A DNA stretch of 23,067 bases from assembly GCA_027343785.1 (NCBI GenBank), contig DAHWKF010000087.1:1-23067 (forward strand). The letters run 5' to 3'. The notes below the pieces were generated by a model, which was not told the DNA's origin, did not search any database, and saw only the letters and a program-made list of their open reading frames with translations. The first letter of the stretch is position 1. The number at the start of each line of letters is the position of its first letter. The DNA is from Leptospirillum sp. (lineage in GTDB: Bacteria; Nitrospirota; Leptospirillia; Leptospirillales; Leptospirillaceae). Positions 6,605 to 14,449 of this stretch are shown here, one piece after another. A program made the position numbers and the translations under genes.

Positions 6605-7783
6605 TCAACCTCCTTTTCCGGCCACTTCCGACAAAACATGGATAATACGGTCCTGCTCCGATTCCGTCAATTCGGGAAAGACCGGCAATGACAGGACAGA
6701 CGCGGAAAGACGGTCGGTAACGTCGAGACCGGTCCGGAAAAATGACTGAAATGCCGTCTGCCTGTGCTGGGGAACGGGATAATAGATCTCTGTCCCGATC
6801 CCTTCCTGCATCAATCTCTCCTTCACCCGATCCCGGGTCACTGTCCGGGAAAAGACAATCGTATACTGGTGAAACACGGCCTCCCCCGTCTTCTGCACAG
6901 CGGGGACGCGAAACAGAGACAGGCCCGAAAAGGCGTCCGAATAGCGCTTTGCCAGAAACCTGCGCCGGCTGTTCCATCCCGGAAGAAATGCGAGCTTGGC
7001 TTCGAGAATCGCCGCCTGAATCGCGTCGAGCCGTGAATTGTACCCCAGTTCGTCATGAACATATCTTTGCCGGCTACCATGGACCCGCAAACTCCGTATC
7101 CGATCCGCCATCTGGGGATCCTGTGTGGAAATGAGTCCTCCATCTCCGGCGCCGCCCAGATTTTTTGTCGGAAAAAAGGAGTATGCCGCTCCACGGGAGA
7201 ACGTCCCCGCGCCTTTGCCATCATGGAGAGCGCCGATCGACTGGCAAGCGTCCTCCACAACCCAAAGACCCCTGTCGTCCGCCCATCGGGAGATGGCGGA
7301 CATGTCCGCCATCTGTCCATACAGATGGACGACCATGACCCCCCGGACGGGGGCGTTTCCATTCAGTGTGCGGAAAACACCATCCTTTCCCCGGACGGCC
7401 TGGGACATCAGTGAACGCTCCAGGGTCTCGGGAGTGACCAGAAAAAGACGGTCATCCACCTCCGCCCAGAGTGGCCGCCCCCCCGCGAGGCAAATCGAAC
7501 TGGCTGATGCGTAAAAAGTGAAGGAAGGAACCAGAACTGCTTCACCGGCGGATAGACCCGCAGCCTTCAGGAGAAGTACGAGAGCGTCGGTACCCGAAGC
7601 GACGCCCACCGCATGAGGAGCCTTCAAAAAGTCGGCGATCTTTTTCTCAAAACGCGAAACCGTTTCCCCCAGGACAAATTGTTGTGTCGCCAAAACAGGT
7701 TCGACTGCAGCACGGATTTGATCTCCCACCTCGCGGTATTGCCGGGTCAGGTCAAAAAAAGGAATGGGATTCGGCGATGTCAC
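6605..7783 (-). CDS. DegT/DnrJ/EryC1/StrS PLP-dependent aminotransferase
   Basis: 392 aa, full length for the family. These enzymes transfer an amino group, usually from glutamate, to a keto-sugar nucleotide in lipopolysaccharide, O-antigen or glycan synthesis; cytoplasmic. Seen: IPFFDLTRQY at the N-terminus, GVASGTDALVLLLKA (60-74, phosphate binding), VVEDACQSIGA (175-185, Asp178 contacting the pyridine nitrogen), and YSFFPTKNLGGAGDGG (201-216) with Lys207 as the Schiff-base lysine, then GYNSRLDAIQAAIL (247-260) and GIGTEIYYPVPQH near the C-terminus. It resembles the WbpE/WlbC-type enzymes most, but the substrate is not determined. GTG start with AAGGA six bases upstream, 18 bases after the stop of the TPR gene. 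No other sugar-nucleotide genes are nearby, so its pathway is incomplete here. Confidence 0.93.
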   Translation of the reverse strand: MTSPNPIPFFDLTRQYREVGDQIRAAVEPVLATQQFVLGETVSRFEKKIADFLKAPHAVGVASGTDALVLLLKAAGLSAGEAVLVPSFTFYASASSICLAGGRPLWAEVDDRLFLVTPETLERSLMSQAVRGKDGVFRTLNGNAPVRGVMVVHLYGQMADMSAISRWADDRGLWVVEDACQSIGALHDGKGAGTFSRGAAYSFFPTKNLGGAGDGGLISTQDPQMADRIRSLRVHGSRQRYVHDELGYNSRLDAIQAAILEAKLAFLPGWNSRRRFLAKRYSDAFSGLSLFRVPAVQKTGEAVFHQYTIVFSRTVTRDRVKERLMQEGIGTEIYYPVPQHRQTAFQSFFRTGLDVTDRLSASVLSLPVFPELTESEQDRIIHVLSEVAGKGG

Positions 7784-7801
7784 GGAGGATCCTTTCTGGC
7801 G

Positions 7802-9994
7802 TCAGGACAGATGATGAAGGAGAGGCGCTTCCATGGACCCGGACTGTCTCCGGGCATGCTCCCTGCGGGGAAGAGGTGGTATGCGGAGGATCAGTCCGAC
7901 CGGAAGATGATTCGGGTCCTTGATCAGTGGCCGGTTGGCTTCCAGAATGGTTTTCCAGAATTGTGGATCCCCATAGATCCGGCTCTTTGCGGCAATGATC
8001 TGGAGGGTATCTCCGTCCTGGACCCTGTAGAGGCTGGCTTTTCCTCGCAGCGGGTGCATATGCAGCCACTGGACGCGCGCTGACCGCAGATCTTTTTCAA
8101 AAGACCGGTCCTGGCGTCCGAACAGACGAAGATAAAGTCTGACCCTGCGGGTTTTCATCGGATGGATCAGGGCCGATTCCCGAAGGTGGATCCGGGATCT
8201 TTCCAACAGACGGCCGGAGGCGTCGGGACCGGAGAGCCCGACGCCCTGGAGCATGGACAGGAGTTTGGGGGATGCCTTTCCCGCTTTCAGGCTCGACGCC
8301 ACTTTCCATTCAATCTGACCCATGTGCGAAAGAACGGTCGGATCCTTCGGCATTTGTGCCAGAGCCAACGATTCTTCCCTGAATGCGCGCATCATGTCAC
8401 CCATCTTGAAATAGCACCATCCGAGGCTGTCGCGATACGAAGGATTCTTGGGATCGAACGTCAGCGCCCGGAGGATCAGGTAACGGGCCCTGACCAGATT
8501 CAGATTTTCGACAACATCGGTATATCCAAGGTAGTTGAGTGCGTCCGGAAAACGGGGGTCAAGCCGGATCGATTTCTTCAGTTCGGAGATGACACGGGGA
8601 AGGTACTTCTTGTGATTCCACTGATCCAGAAGGACAGCCTCGTTGAAGACAAGCAAGGCGTTGTCGGGCTTCAGGACCATCGCCCGACGGAGAGCGCCCA
8701 TGGCCTGAGAGTACTTCTTCCAGTCCTCGTATGTCAGGGAAAGGGAGAAATCGATCTGCCACTTGTCCGGGGCCATTCGTTGGGCCCTGGACAGGTAGCG
8801 GACAGCTTTTTGAGGGTTTCCCAGTTTCCGGTAGAGATCACCCAGAGCAAAATAACCCTGGTAGCTGCCAGGAAATTTCCGGATCATGACCCGATAGTTG
8901 GCGATGGCCCTGTTGAAATGGAGGGAACGCTCATAGACGCTGCCCAGAAAAGACAACAGCCTGAGATTTCCGGGGTTTTTCCGGATAATGGTCTGGATCT
9001 CGTCAATCGCCGGACCGAAACGGTTCTGTTCGACCAACAGGGAAGAGAGAATCAGCCTGAATCGGTCGTTTCCGGGGTGCTCCTCGATGATCTGTCCCAG
9101 GAAGGAAATCGCCTCGGAAATCTTGTTTTCCGCCAGATAAACCTTCAAAAGCTTGGCTTCCACCTCGGGGTTTCCCGGCTGGATGCGGTTCAGGATATGC
9201 CGGTATTTTGCCTGGGCATCCTTCCATTTTCCTTCCTGGGAATCCAGGTCAGCCAAAGACTCCCAGCCCGGCTCGAAAGCCGGATTGCGGGAAACTGACA
9301 TCTCGAAATATGTTCGGGCCTGGGCATACTGGTGCTCACGGGTATATTCAAAACCCAGGTAGAAAGGCAGATAGGTGGACGTCGGATCCTTTTTGATCCC
9401 TTCGGCCATCGTTTTGAGGCCTTCCTGCGTCTGACCCGTCCGTGAATAAAGATCGAAGAGCGCCACATAGGCGTCTTCCTTCAACGGGTCAATGGCGATC
9501 ACCCGATCCCTGTATATGGGAATAATCTCCTTCAAACGGCGTATCCGGTCCTGCTTGTCGGCGATCGAAAGCGCCAGTTGCCGCTTGACACGGGCGAGTT
9601 CCATCCAGGGTCTCAGACGATCCGGGTGGGCCCCCGTCAGATCATTCAATGTCGTAAGGGCCGAACCAAATTGTCCGGTCTGTTCTTCCAGACGGGCTTT
9701 CATCAGTTCCAGGTCGATCGATCCGGGACGATACTTCAGGGCTTTGCGGATTTCATCCAGGGCGAGGTAGGGGTTGTCCATGCCTTCGGCGATGTTGGCC
9801 TGAATCTGGTGATAATAGGATTGCCATGGGCGCGGGCCGTCGACCGGTGCCGGCTTAGTCGATGATATGCGCGTTTCCTGATTCAACGAGGTCTGCGAAA
9901 CCGTCTGTGAATGGAAACATCCGGACAGTCCCAGAAATACAACGGGAACCACCCATTGGCGGAGCCGACGAGAAATGCTTGAATCCGGAATCAA
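7802..9994 (-). CDS. TPR-repeat lipoprotein with C-terminal LysM domain
   Basis: 730 aa. The N-terminus (MIPDSSISRRLRQWVVPVVF then LGLSGC) is a lipoprotein signal with lipobox LSGC, Cys26. The body is a chain of tetratricopeptide repeats, with typical 34-residue units such as PGSYQGYFALGDLYRKLGNP and DAYVALFDLYSRTGQTQEGL, from about residue 60 to 560. The C-terminus carries a LysM-type module (YRVQDGDTLQIIAAKSRIYG ... LPVGLILRIPPLP) that binds peptidoglycan in other proteins. This suggests an outer-membrane-anchored scaffold facing the periplasm and tied to the cell wall. Start: a GTG lies at 10000, but AAGGAG (10000-10005) is correctly placed, five bases off, for the TTG at 9994, and this TTG overlaps the upstream stop as TTGA, so TTG is chosen. 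Partners and role unknown. Confidence 0.9.
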   Translation of the reverse strand: MIPDSSISRRLRQWVVPVVFLGLSGCFHSQTVSQTSLNQETRISSTKPAPVDGPRPWQSYYHQIQANIAEGMDNPYLALDEIRKALKYRPGSIDLELMKARLEEQTGQFGSALTTLNDLTGAHPDRLRPWMELARVKRQLALSIADKQDRIRRLKEIIPIYRDRVIAIDPLKEDAYVALFDLYSRTGQTQEGLKTMAEGIKKDPTSTYLPFYLGFEYTREHQYAQARTYFEMSVSRNPAFEPGWESLADLDSQEGKWKDAQAKYRHILNRIQPGNPEVEAKLLKVYLAENKISEAISFLGQIIEEHPGNDRFRLILSSLLVEQNRFGPAIDEIQTIIRKNPGNLRLLSFLGSVYERSLHFNRAIANYRVMIRKFPGSYQGYFALGDLYRKLGNPQKAVRYLSRAQRMAPDKWQIDFSLSLTYEDWKKYSQAMGALRRAMVLKPDNALLVFNEAVLLDQWNHKKYLPRVISELKKSIRLDPRFPDALNYLGYTDVVENLNLVRARYLILRALTFDPKNPSYRDSLGWCYFKMGDMMRAFREESLALAQMPKDPTVLSHMGQIEWKVASSLKAGKASPKLLSMLQGVGLSGPDASGRLLERSRIHLRESALIHPMKTRRVRLYLRLFGRQDRSFEKDLRSARVQWLHMHPLRGKASLYRVQDGDTLQIIAAKSRIYGDPQFWKTILEANRPLIKDPNHLPVGLILRIPPLPRREHARRQSGSMEAPLLHHLS

Positions 9995-10338
9995 CGGCAC
10001 TCCTTTTCAGTTATGGGGGGGTCCGGTAAAGACAACTGTTTGACAGGTTTCATCCGGATGCGGACCTGGGGGAACTCCCCGGTGGCGATTTCAGGGTCCA
10101 TTATCCGCCTTTCTTTGGGAGACACCAATGACTGACATCGGACATGAGCGGATGAATAGGCCAGAGTCGCGACTTTCCAGCCGTGGCGTATCAGCCCCGA
10201 CAAGCGTTCCGGCCAAAAAGCGTCCAGCGAAACCTTCCTGTACAGAGAACCGTAATCCGTTCTGGCGTAGAGAATGCCATGTCTTTGTTCAATGAAGGGG
10301 ACTTCCTTGCGAATCGGGAATGGCGATCCCATCTCCAT
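9991..10338 (-). CDS. Unknown 115-aa protein, coupled to the TPR lipoprotein
   Basis: Not recognised. Soluble-looking, no signal peptide: MEMGSPFPIRKEVPFIEQRH, then a mixed alpha/beta part with HGILYARTDYGSLYRKVSLDAFWPERLSGL and a basic, proline-rich tail. Its stop overlaps the TTG start of the TPR gene as TTGA, which supports it being translated. Its own start is weak: no good Shine-Dalgarno, and it lies 50 bp inside the end of the preceding gene in another frame. It may be the continuation of that gene after a frameshift (see findings). As a separate gene it would be cytoplasmic; as a continuation it would be the exported C-terminal half. Confidence 0.55.
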   Translation of the reverse strand: MEMGSPFPIRKEVPFIEQRHGILYARTDYGSLYRKVSLDAFWPERLSGLIRHGWKVATLAYSSAHVRCQSLVSPKERRIMDPEIATGEFPQVRIRMKPVKQLSLPDPPITEKECR

Positions 10339-10684
10339 ACGAGTATTGATTCCGGTCGAATGCGTAACCGCCGAATTCGAAAGCGATTCCCCCTCGTCCG
10401 GACGTTCCGGGAGTCATACGGTATTTCAGCATCTCCTGTTGTTCCGCAGAGGGCCAGAAAAAGCCCCGGTGGCCGCCACAGTCAAAATAGCCGCAAAGCG
10501 GAGAGAGAATGGCCCTGTGCGCATCGGTCAGGCCGATATGGAACCCTCCCAGCGTTTTTCCCGGGAGGAAGGAGACAGTCCTGACGCTCCCTGATACGCA
10601 CAAGACCGGCAAGGAAACAACAGGCAACAGGTAAAGGATGAGAAAGGAATTCGGCTCGCTGGTTGATCCCGAAACGGAACTCAT
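10289..10684 (-). CDS. Unknown 131-aa exported or membrane-anchored protein
   Basis: Not recognised. The segment SFLILYLLPVVSLPVLCVSGSV (about 13-34) is a signal peptide or anchor, followed by a periplasmic part with Gly- and aromatic-rich stretches (GGFHIGLTDAHRAILSPLCG, YFDCGGHRGFFWPSAEQQEM, FEFGGYAFDRNQYSYGDG). Two cysteines (CGYFDC) could form a disulfide. ATG chosen because GGGGAGG lies four to five bases upstream; a GTG further up at 10711 lacks one. First gene after the promoter at 10725-10753, upstream of the TPR-LysM lipoprotein, so probably part of the same envelope function. The end overlaps the next ORF by 50 bp in another frame. Confidence 0.65.
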   Translation of the reverse strand: MSSVSGSTSEPNSFLILYLLPVVSLPVLCVSGSVRTVSFLPGKTLGGFHIGLTDAHRAILSPLCGYFDCGGHRGFFWPSAEQQEMLKYRMTPGTSGRGGIAFEFGGYAFDRNQYSYGDGIAIPDSQGSPLH

Positions 10685-10724
10685 CGCACCTCCCCGTCCT
10701 GTACTGACCAATTTTCATCTTTTT

Positions 10725-10753
10725 AGTGTAATAAACCTTCGGAGGGAATTCAA
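10725..10753 (-). promoter_or_regulatory. Sigma70-type promoter of the TPR-lipoprotein operon
   Basis: Read on the minus strand: TTGAAT (10753-10748), 17-bp spacer, TACACT (10730-10725). The expected start near 10718 leaves a leader of about 34 nt before the ATG at 10684, containing its ribosome binding site. Lies in the 147-bp gap after the DUF5069 gene, separating the two minus-strand blocks. Confidence 0.65.
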
Positions 10754-10811
10754 ACCAGACCGGAGCCCGAGGTAGGTTGACTTTACTGGATTATGGCCCT
10801 TTCCCGAAAAC

Positions 10812-10834
10812 AAAAAACTGCCCGTTCGGGTTCA
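10812..10834 (-). terminator. Possible weak Rho-independent terminator after DUF5069 gene
   Basis: On the minus strand, starting at the DUF5069 stop codon: a short GC hairpin (CCC-GAAC-GGG, extendable by CTG/CAG with a bulge) is followed directly by TTTTTTG and another T4 shortly after. The stem is short, so the signal is modest, but position and T run fit the end of the upstream operon. Confidence 0.4.
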
Positions 10835-11299
10835 GCCCATGATGCCTGGCCTTTCAATCCGGCCCTCATCAAGGTCGATCAGATCAAAAGGGTTGAGTCG
10901 GGAAAGATCAAATCGGGCGCCCAATTCCGGATATGCCTGCAGAATGGCCCTGACGCGCTCGGGAGAAAAGTGGGAGTGTTCGATCGAAAGTTTCCATCGA
11001 CGGATTTCCTCCGCGGAACGGCGTATTCCATGCTCCAAAACCCAGGAGAGGACACATGGATCATCCGAACAACCCAGAATCGCTGCACTGAGGTCTTCCG
11101 CCCGAAGGCCGGTGAAATCGAGCAACCGTCCGTCCAGAAAAGGCAGTGGAGCCAGGAGGTTCGGACCATACTCTTTCGGGAGATGGCCTTCGTGGAAAAG
11201 GCGGACCTTGTCGATCAGCCGGGGCAGTATCGGAAATCCTCCCAGCGTTTCCCGCGGGGATCTCAACCGTTCCCGGATATATGTCTTGTCTCCCGTCAC
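10832..11299 (-). CDS. DUF5069 family protein
   Basis: 155 aa. The family pattern is recognisable: RSPRETLGGFPILPRLIDKVR (about 12-32), then GRLLDFTGLRAEDLSAAI and GCSDDPCVLSWVLEHG, close to DUF5069 consensus (SPR..LGG...LPR.IDK.R, then LDFTGI). No signal peptide or membrane segment; cytoplasmic, function unknown. Start: GTG with GGAAG six bases upstream is preferred over the adjacent TTG at 11302, which leaves only three bases. It begins 48 bases after the stop of the dehydrogenase-like gene and is the last gene of the minus-strand block. Confidence 0.85.
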   Translation of the reverse strand: MTGDKTYIRERLRSPRETLGGFPILPRLIDKVRLFHEGHLPKEYGPNLLAPLPFLDGRLLDFTGLRAEDLSAAILGCSDDPCVLSWVLEHGIRRSAEEIRRWKLSIEHSHFSPERVRAILQAYPELGARFDLSRLNPFDLIDLDEGRIERPGIMG

Positions 11300-11347
11300 C
11301 AAAATCTTCCATGCCGGATCGGTGTGATTCCCGATCCGCCCCCGAAT

Positions 11348-12499
11348 TCAGGAAAGTCGTCCATTGGAGTCGCCAGAGTGCCGACGGGCTTCCATTCCCT
11401 TGAGATGAAGAAGGGGAGACGGCCACAATCTTCCTCCGGTTACCTGAGAAACTGTCCAGACACCTGACAAAACGACAGACCACCCCCTGGAAGCGCCCCT
11501 CTCGAGGAGCCCCCCTTTTCCGGAAGGCAATCCGAACATCATCCGGGATACCCGGTCGACGGTTTCCCATGATGACACATTTTCCGAGACAATCTGCACC
11601 GCTTCATTCAGAACGGCCAGAATCCAGAGATCGGCTATTTCCGATACGGTCCGGATTTCGCCTTGCTCCTTTCCGGCCGAAGTCCGGGACATTGCCGCTG
11701 CTGGCCCGGAAGACTCCTCTTCCAGAAAAAAGGAGTGGCCGAAGAAACGGTGAAAAAAAGACATCATTTGCCGGACCCCGGACCGGCCGATCTTGTTCAT
11801 CGTCTCTCCCGGCAAGGTTTCCCAACCCCTTTTCGCCAATTCAGCATCCAGTTCGGACAGGATATTTCGATCACTCCGGGTAAAGGCCGTCGCTTCGGAG
11901 AAGCCCCGGGCCAGAAGGCGGTTGACGACTCCGCCGGGCCCTTCTCTCGATAAGGCCGGGTACAACTCGAGCATCAACGAAAAATCAGACGCCAACTGGA
12001 CGGTAGCGTCGTCCGTCTTCAAGCCTGCACCGATTTCCAGGGCTTCCAGGGAGCGGGGAGGCATCCCGACCGGACGAAGCCGGAAGATTCTGCCGGGGTA
12101 TCTCAGCCCTGCAGACAATTGGGTGACGGTCAGGGTATCGAGTGAAATGCCAATGGCTGTTTCCGGCCTCACATGGTCTTCCAGCTGGGAAACAAGATCC
12201 ATCTTTTCAGCGGGGTCGTCGGGGTTCATCTCCACGACCATGTTGCAACCGCTCAGATCCGCAAACTGGGTCGTCCCCGACAACAGGGACAGGAAGGAAT
12301 CCCGGGCAAGAGAGGTCATCCGGCCGGCATGGACGGACTGGGACAATCCGGTACGGAAGTTCTCGAGCTGGGACTCCAGGGAAGTAAAGTCCTTTTCGAA
12401 CCAGACGACAGGATACCCCCTGGCCAACACCCAGTGGACAAGAGGTGCGCTATACCGGTTGGCGCCGATCACACCCAGTTTTTGTACAGGCGGTCTCAT
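11348..12499 (-). CDS. 3-hydroxyacyl-CoA dehydrogenase-like protein, probably catalytically altered
   Basis: 383 aa. N-terminal Rossmann-type region (KLGVIGANRYSAPLVHWVLA, 7-26) followed by the family layout: NMVVEMNPDDPAEKMDLVSQL (86-106, compare DLVIEAV.E...K..L), ETAIGISLDTLTVTQLSAGL (113-132, compare AI.ASNTSSLSIT.LA) and a C-terminal helical domain with a second part. The dinucleotide motif GxGxxG is degenerate (GANRYS), and where the family has HFFNP with the catalytic His the sequence reads FRLRPVG, so His and Asn are absent. Thus it is homologous but probably not a normal beta-oxidation enzyme. The ATG at 12499 lies seven bases after the stop of the sensor gene without a strong ribosome binding site, implying coupling. 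A longer in-frame reading to 12571 overlaps the sensor gene and is rejected. Confidence 0.75.
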   Translation of the reverse strand: MRPPVQKLGVIGANRYSAPLVHWVLARGYPVVWFEKDFTSLESQLENFRTGLSQSVHAGRMTSLARDSFLSLLSGTTQFADLSGCNMVVEMNPDDPAEKMDLVSQLEDHVRPETAIGISLDTLTVTQLSAGLRYPGRIFRLRPVGMPPRSLEALEIGAGLKTDDATVQLASDFSLMLELYPALSREGPGGVVNRLLARGFSEATAFTRSDRNILSELDAELAKRGWETLPGETMNKIGRSGVRQMMSFFHRFFGHSFFLEEESSGPAAAMSRTSAGKEQGEIRTVSEIADLWILAVLNEAVQIVSENVSSWETVDRVSRMMFGLPSGKGGLLERGASRGWSVVLSGVWTVSQVTGGRLWPSPLLHLKGMEARRHSGDSNGRLS

Positions 12500-12506
12500 G
12501 GAAGAA

Positions 12507-13562
12507 TCATGTCGATGAGCGAAGACTCCTGAAGAGGAAAAAACAATCGACGGAAAACAGGACCGGGGCAACCACGAAGGCCACCAGATCCATGATAAAT
12601 CTCATCCTCCGGGCCTTGGCCATCACGACATCTTCGGGAGCCTGGAGGACAACAAACCAGGAGTGGGTGGACAAGCCCTGCAGGTCGCTCATAAGGGCCG
12701 AACCGAACATATACCGGTCCCCTTTGACAGACGCCTTGAACCCACCCGACTGGCCCCGATGAAACCGGTCGAGGACATGGCCGAGACCAATGCCGTCCAT
12801 CCTCTCTCCAATCAGGAGATTGTTGGAACTGGCCAGAATATGGCCTCCGGAAGAGGCGATGTAGGAAAGGCCCGGCGCACCCTGCTTCCGCGGTGTATAA
12901 AGATAGGGGTACATGAAGCCCGAAAGGTTTTCGGCGCCCACAAGATATCCCATCGGCTTGTCGGCTGAAGTTTGTCCGGCCTTGAGAATGGGGACGGCCA
13001 GGAGCAGGATCGTAATCCTGTTCGTCTGGTTGAAGATCGGGGAGGAAAACAGTGCGGGCCCCCCGTTTTTCCTCAGGCGTTCAAGGAGCTTTTCTGTCTC
13101 CTTTTCGTATGGTGCCAGATTTCTGTAGTCAAATTCTCCCAGCCGGGTACCATCAAGGCCATAGACGGCCCATCCCGCAAAATGCCCCAGGGTTCCCGTT
13201 GTGGCGTATTTTCCCAAATCCGCGTGGATTTCTCCTGCAGAACCCTTGCTGACGGATTCGGAAAGAGACTTCCCGAGCAACATGGCATCGCGGATATCCT
13301 GCACCATGACCCTGCTGATTCCGGATGCCATGTCCCTGGCCGATTTTGGCAGGGGATTCCGCGTGACATAATAGGTGGCCATGACTTCACGATAGTAGAG
13401 GATGACCATGATGGAACTCGGGATAATCATCATCAGGAATATGACGAGGGCCACATTCCAGCGCCAGAGGGTTGACCTCCCTCCCGAAGAACGGGCAGCA
13501 CGTCCTTCCGGCAGATCCGGATTCACATGAACTGCCCGGATATCATCAACAGGTTCGGTCAT
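12507..13562 (-). CDS. Orphan membrane sensor-like protein with periplasmic Cache-type domain, no output domain
   Basis: 351 aa. A basic cytoplasmic N-terminus (1-33) precedes TM1 (about 36-57, NVALVIFLMMIIPSSIMVIL). A large periplasmic region (about 58-320) has the look of a double Cache sensor: long helix with MASGISRVMVQDIRDAMLLG, strands such as GWAVYGLDGTRLGEF, a second subdomain with GLSYIASSGGHILASSNNLL and SWFVVLQAP. TM2 (FIMDLVAFVVAPVLFSVDCF, about 322-341) is followed by only about ten residues, so there is no HAMP, kinase, GGDEF or chemotaxis domain. ATG at 13562 chosen because AAAGGAAGAG precedes it; an upstream start at 13592 is less well placed. The gene runs straight into the dehydrogenase-like gene. 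Cache call is by pattern, not alignment. Confidence 0.75.
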   Translation of the reverse strand: MTEPVDDIRAVHVNPDLPEGRAARSSGGRSTLWRWNVALVIFLMMIIPSSIMVILYYREVMATYYVTRNPLPKSARDMASGISRVMVQDIRDAMLLGKSLSESVSKGSAGEIHADLGKYATTGTLGHFAGWAVYGLDGTRLGEFDYRNLAPYEKETEKLLERLRKNGGPALFSSPIFNQTNRITILLLAVPILKAGQTSADKPMGYLVGAENLSGFMYPYLYTPRKQGAPGLSYIASSGGHILASSNNLLIGERMDGIGLGHVLDRFHRGQSGGFKASVKGDRYMFGSALMSDLQGLSTHSWFVVLQAPEDVVMAKARRMRFIMDLVAFVVAPVLFSVDCFFLFRSLRSST

Positions 13563-13621
13563 GAAACTCTTCCTTTCGGTTTTTTCAGGCACTTCTCCTC
13601 AGCCAGAAAAAACTTTAAATC

Positions 13622-14395
13622 TCACCACTGCTCCTTGTGCACCCTGTCATCAGGGTAGCCGACTCCCCGGAAAAAGGCGTCCGTCTCCCCTACCATCTCG
13701 GGCGGGCCACAAATGTAGATCTCCGCGCCGTCCTTCTCCCGAACGAGTTCCGGAAGACATCGGGTAATCCGTCCTGCCAACCCTGTCCGGATATTCCTGG
13801 CCGGCGTTTCGACGGGAGACGAAGACCCGTTTCCGCGGGAAAGCGCGGTTACGAGTTCGAATTCCGTCATCGCCAGTGCATAATCCATCAGCTCTCTCTC
13901 ATAGATAAAATCCGAACTCGTACGATACCCGTAATACAGGCTGACGGGAACCTTCCGGTTTTCCATCAGAATGGTCCGGATCATTCCACGAAGGGGGGCG
14001 ATGCCGGAACCCGACGCCACAAAAAGGTATCTTTCTGGCTGGGGTTCGTTTTCCTCTCTCAGGACGAATGACCCGTAGGGCCCATCGATATTCACCGGAT
14101 CTCCCGGCCGACATTCGTGGATCCGGTTCGAAAAAAAACCCCCGTCCCCCACTCTGGTGATCGTCAGTTCAAGGAACCCCTTTTCAAGATCCCGGGGGGA
14201 AGACGCCACCGAGTAAGCCCGGCGGACGGGGCGCCCCTTGGAGTTGAGGAAACCGGGAATGGACGCCATGACAAACTGGCCGGCCCGAAAGGAAAAAAGG
14301 CTCCCCGCCGGCAAAGCCAGACGAAAAGTGCGAACCCTCGGGGTCTCATTGATGATGTCGATGAGGGTGGTGGGGATAACTTCTCGGGCAGCCAT
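13622..14395 (-). CDS. Ferredoxin-NADP(+) reductase-like FAD/NAD(P)-binding oxidoreductase
   Basis: 257 aa, cytoplasmic flavoprotein moving electrons between NAD(P)H and a redox partner. FAD domain: RRAYSVAS (58-65, the RxYS flavin motif) and GPYGSF (105-110). Nucleotide domain: VASGSGIAPLRGMI (127-139, GxGxxP) and EIYICGPPEMV (225-235, the CGPPxM motif near the nicotinamide). There is no iron-sulfur ferredoxin domain fused, so it is a stand-alone reductase. The C-terminus ends KEQW with an aromatic, as common in this family. ATG start; only a G-rich GGGGGGAT lies upstream. It sits 54 bp after the ABC permease and 59 bp before the sensor gene, so it may belong to the same transcript, but no functional link with transport is obvious. 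Electron partner unknown. Confidence 0.9.
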   Translation of the reverse strand: MAAREVIPTTLIDIINETPRVRTFRLALPAGSLFSFRAGQFVMASIPGFLNSKGRPVRRAYSVASSPRDLEKGFLELTITRVGDGGFFSNRIHECRPGDPVNIDGPYGSFVLREENEPQPERYLFVASGSGIAPLRGMIRTILMENRKVPVSLYYGYRTSSDFIYERELMDYALAMTEFELVTALSRGNGSSSPVETPARNIRTGLAGRITRCLPELVREKDGAEIYICGPPEMVGETDAFFRGVGYPDDRVHKEQW

Positions 14396-14449
14396 GGCTC
14401 ATTATCCCCCCCGGCCCGGAAGCCTGTCAAACCTTTGAGGAGCCGGGAA

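Noticed and set aside
6603..6977. N-terminal extension of the OsmC reading frame
   Set aside because: Overlaps the aminotransferase gene; the ATG at 6602 has GGAGG and starts a normal-length OsmC protein.
8162..9298. 378-aa plus-strand open frame opposite the TPR gene
   Set aside because: Antisense shadow of the TPR-repeat gene; no domain and no upstream signals.
10793..11467. 224-aa plus-strand open frame
   Set aside because: Opposite the DUF5069 gene, whose family motifs are clear on the minus strand.
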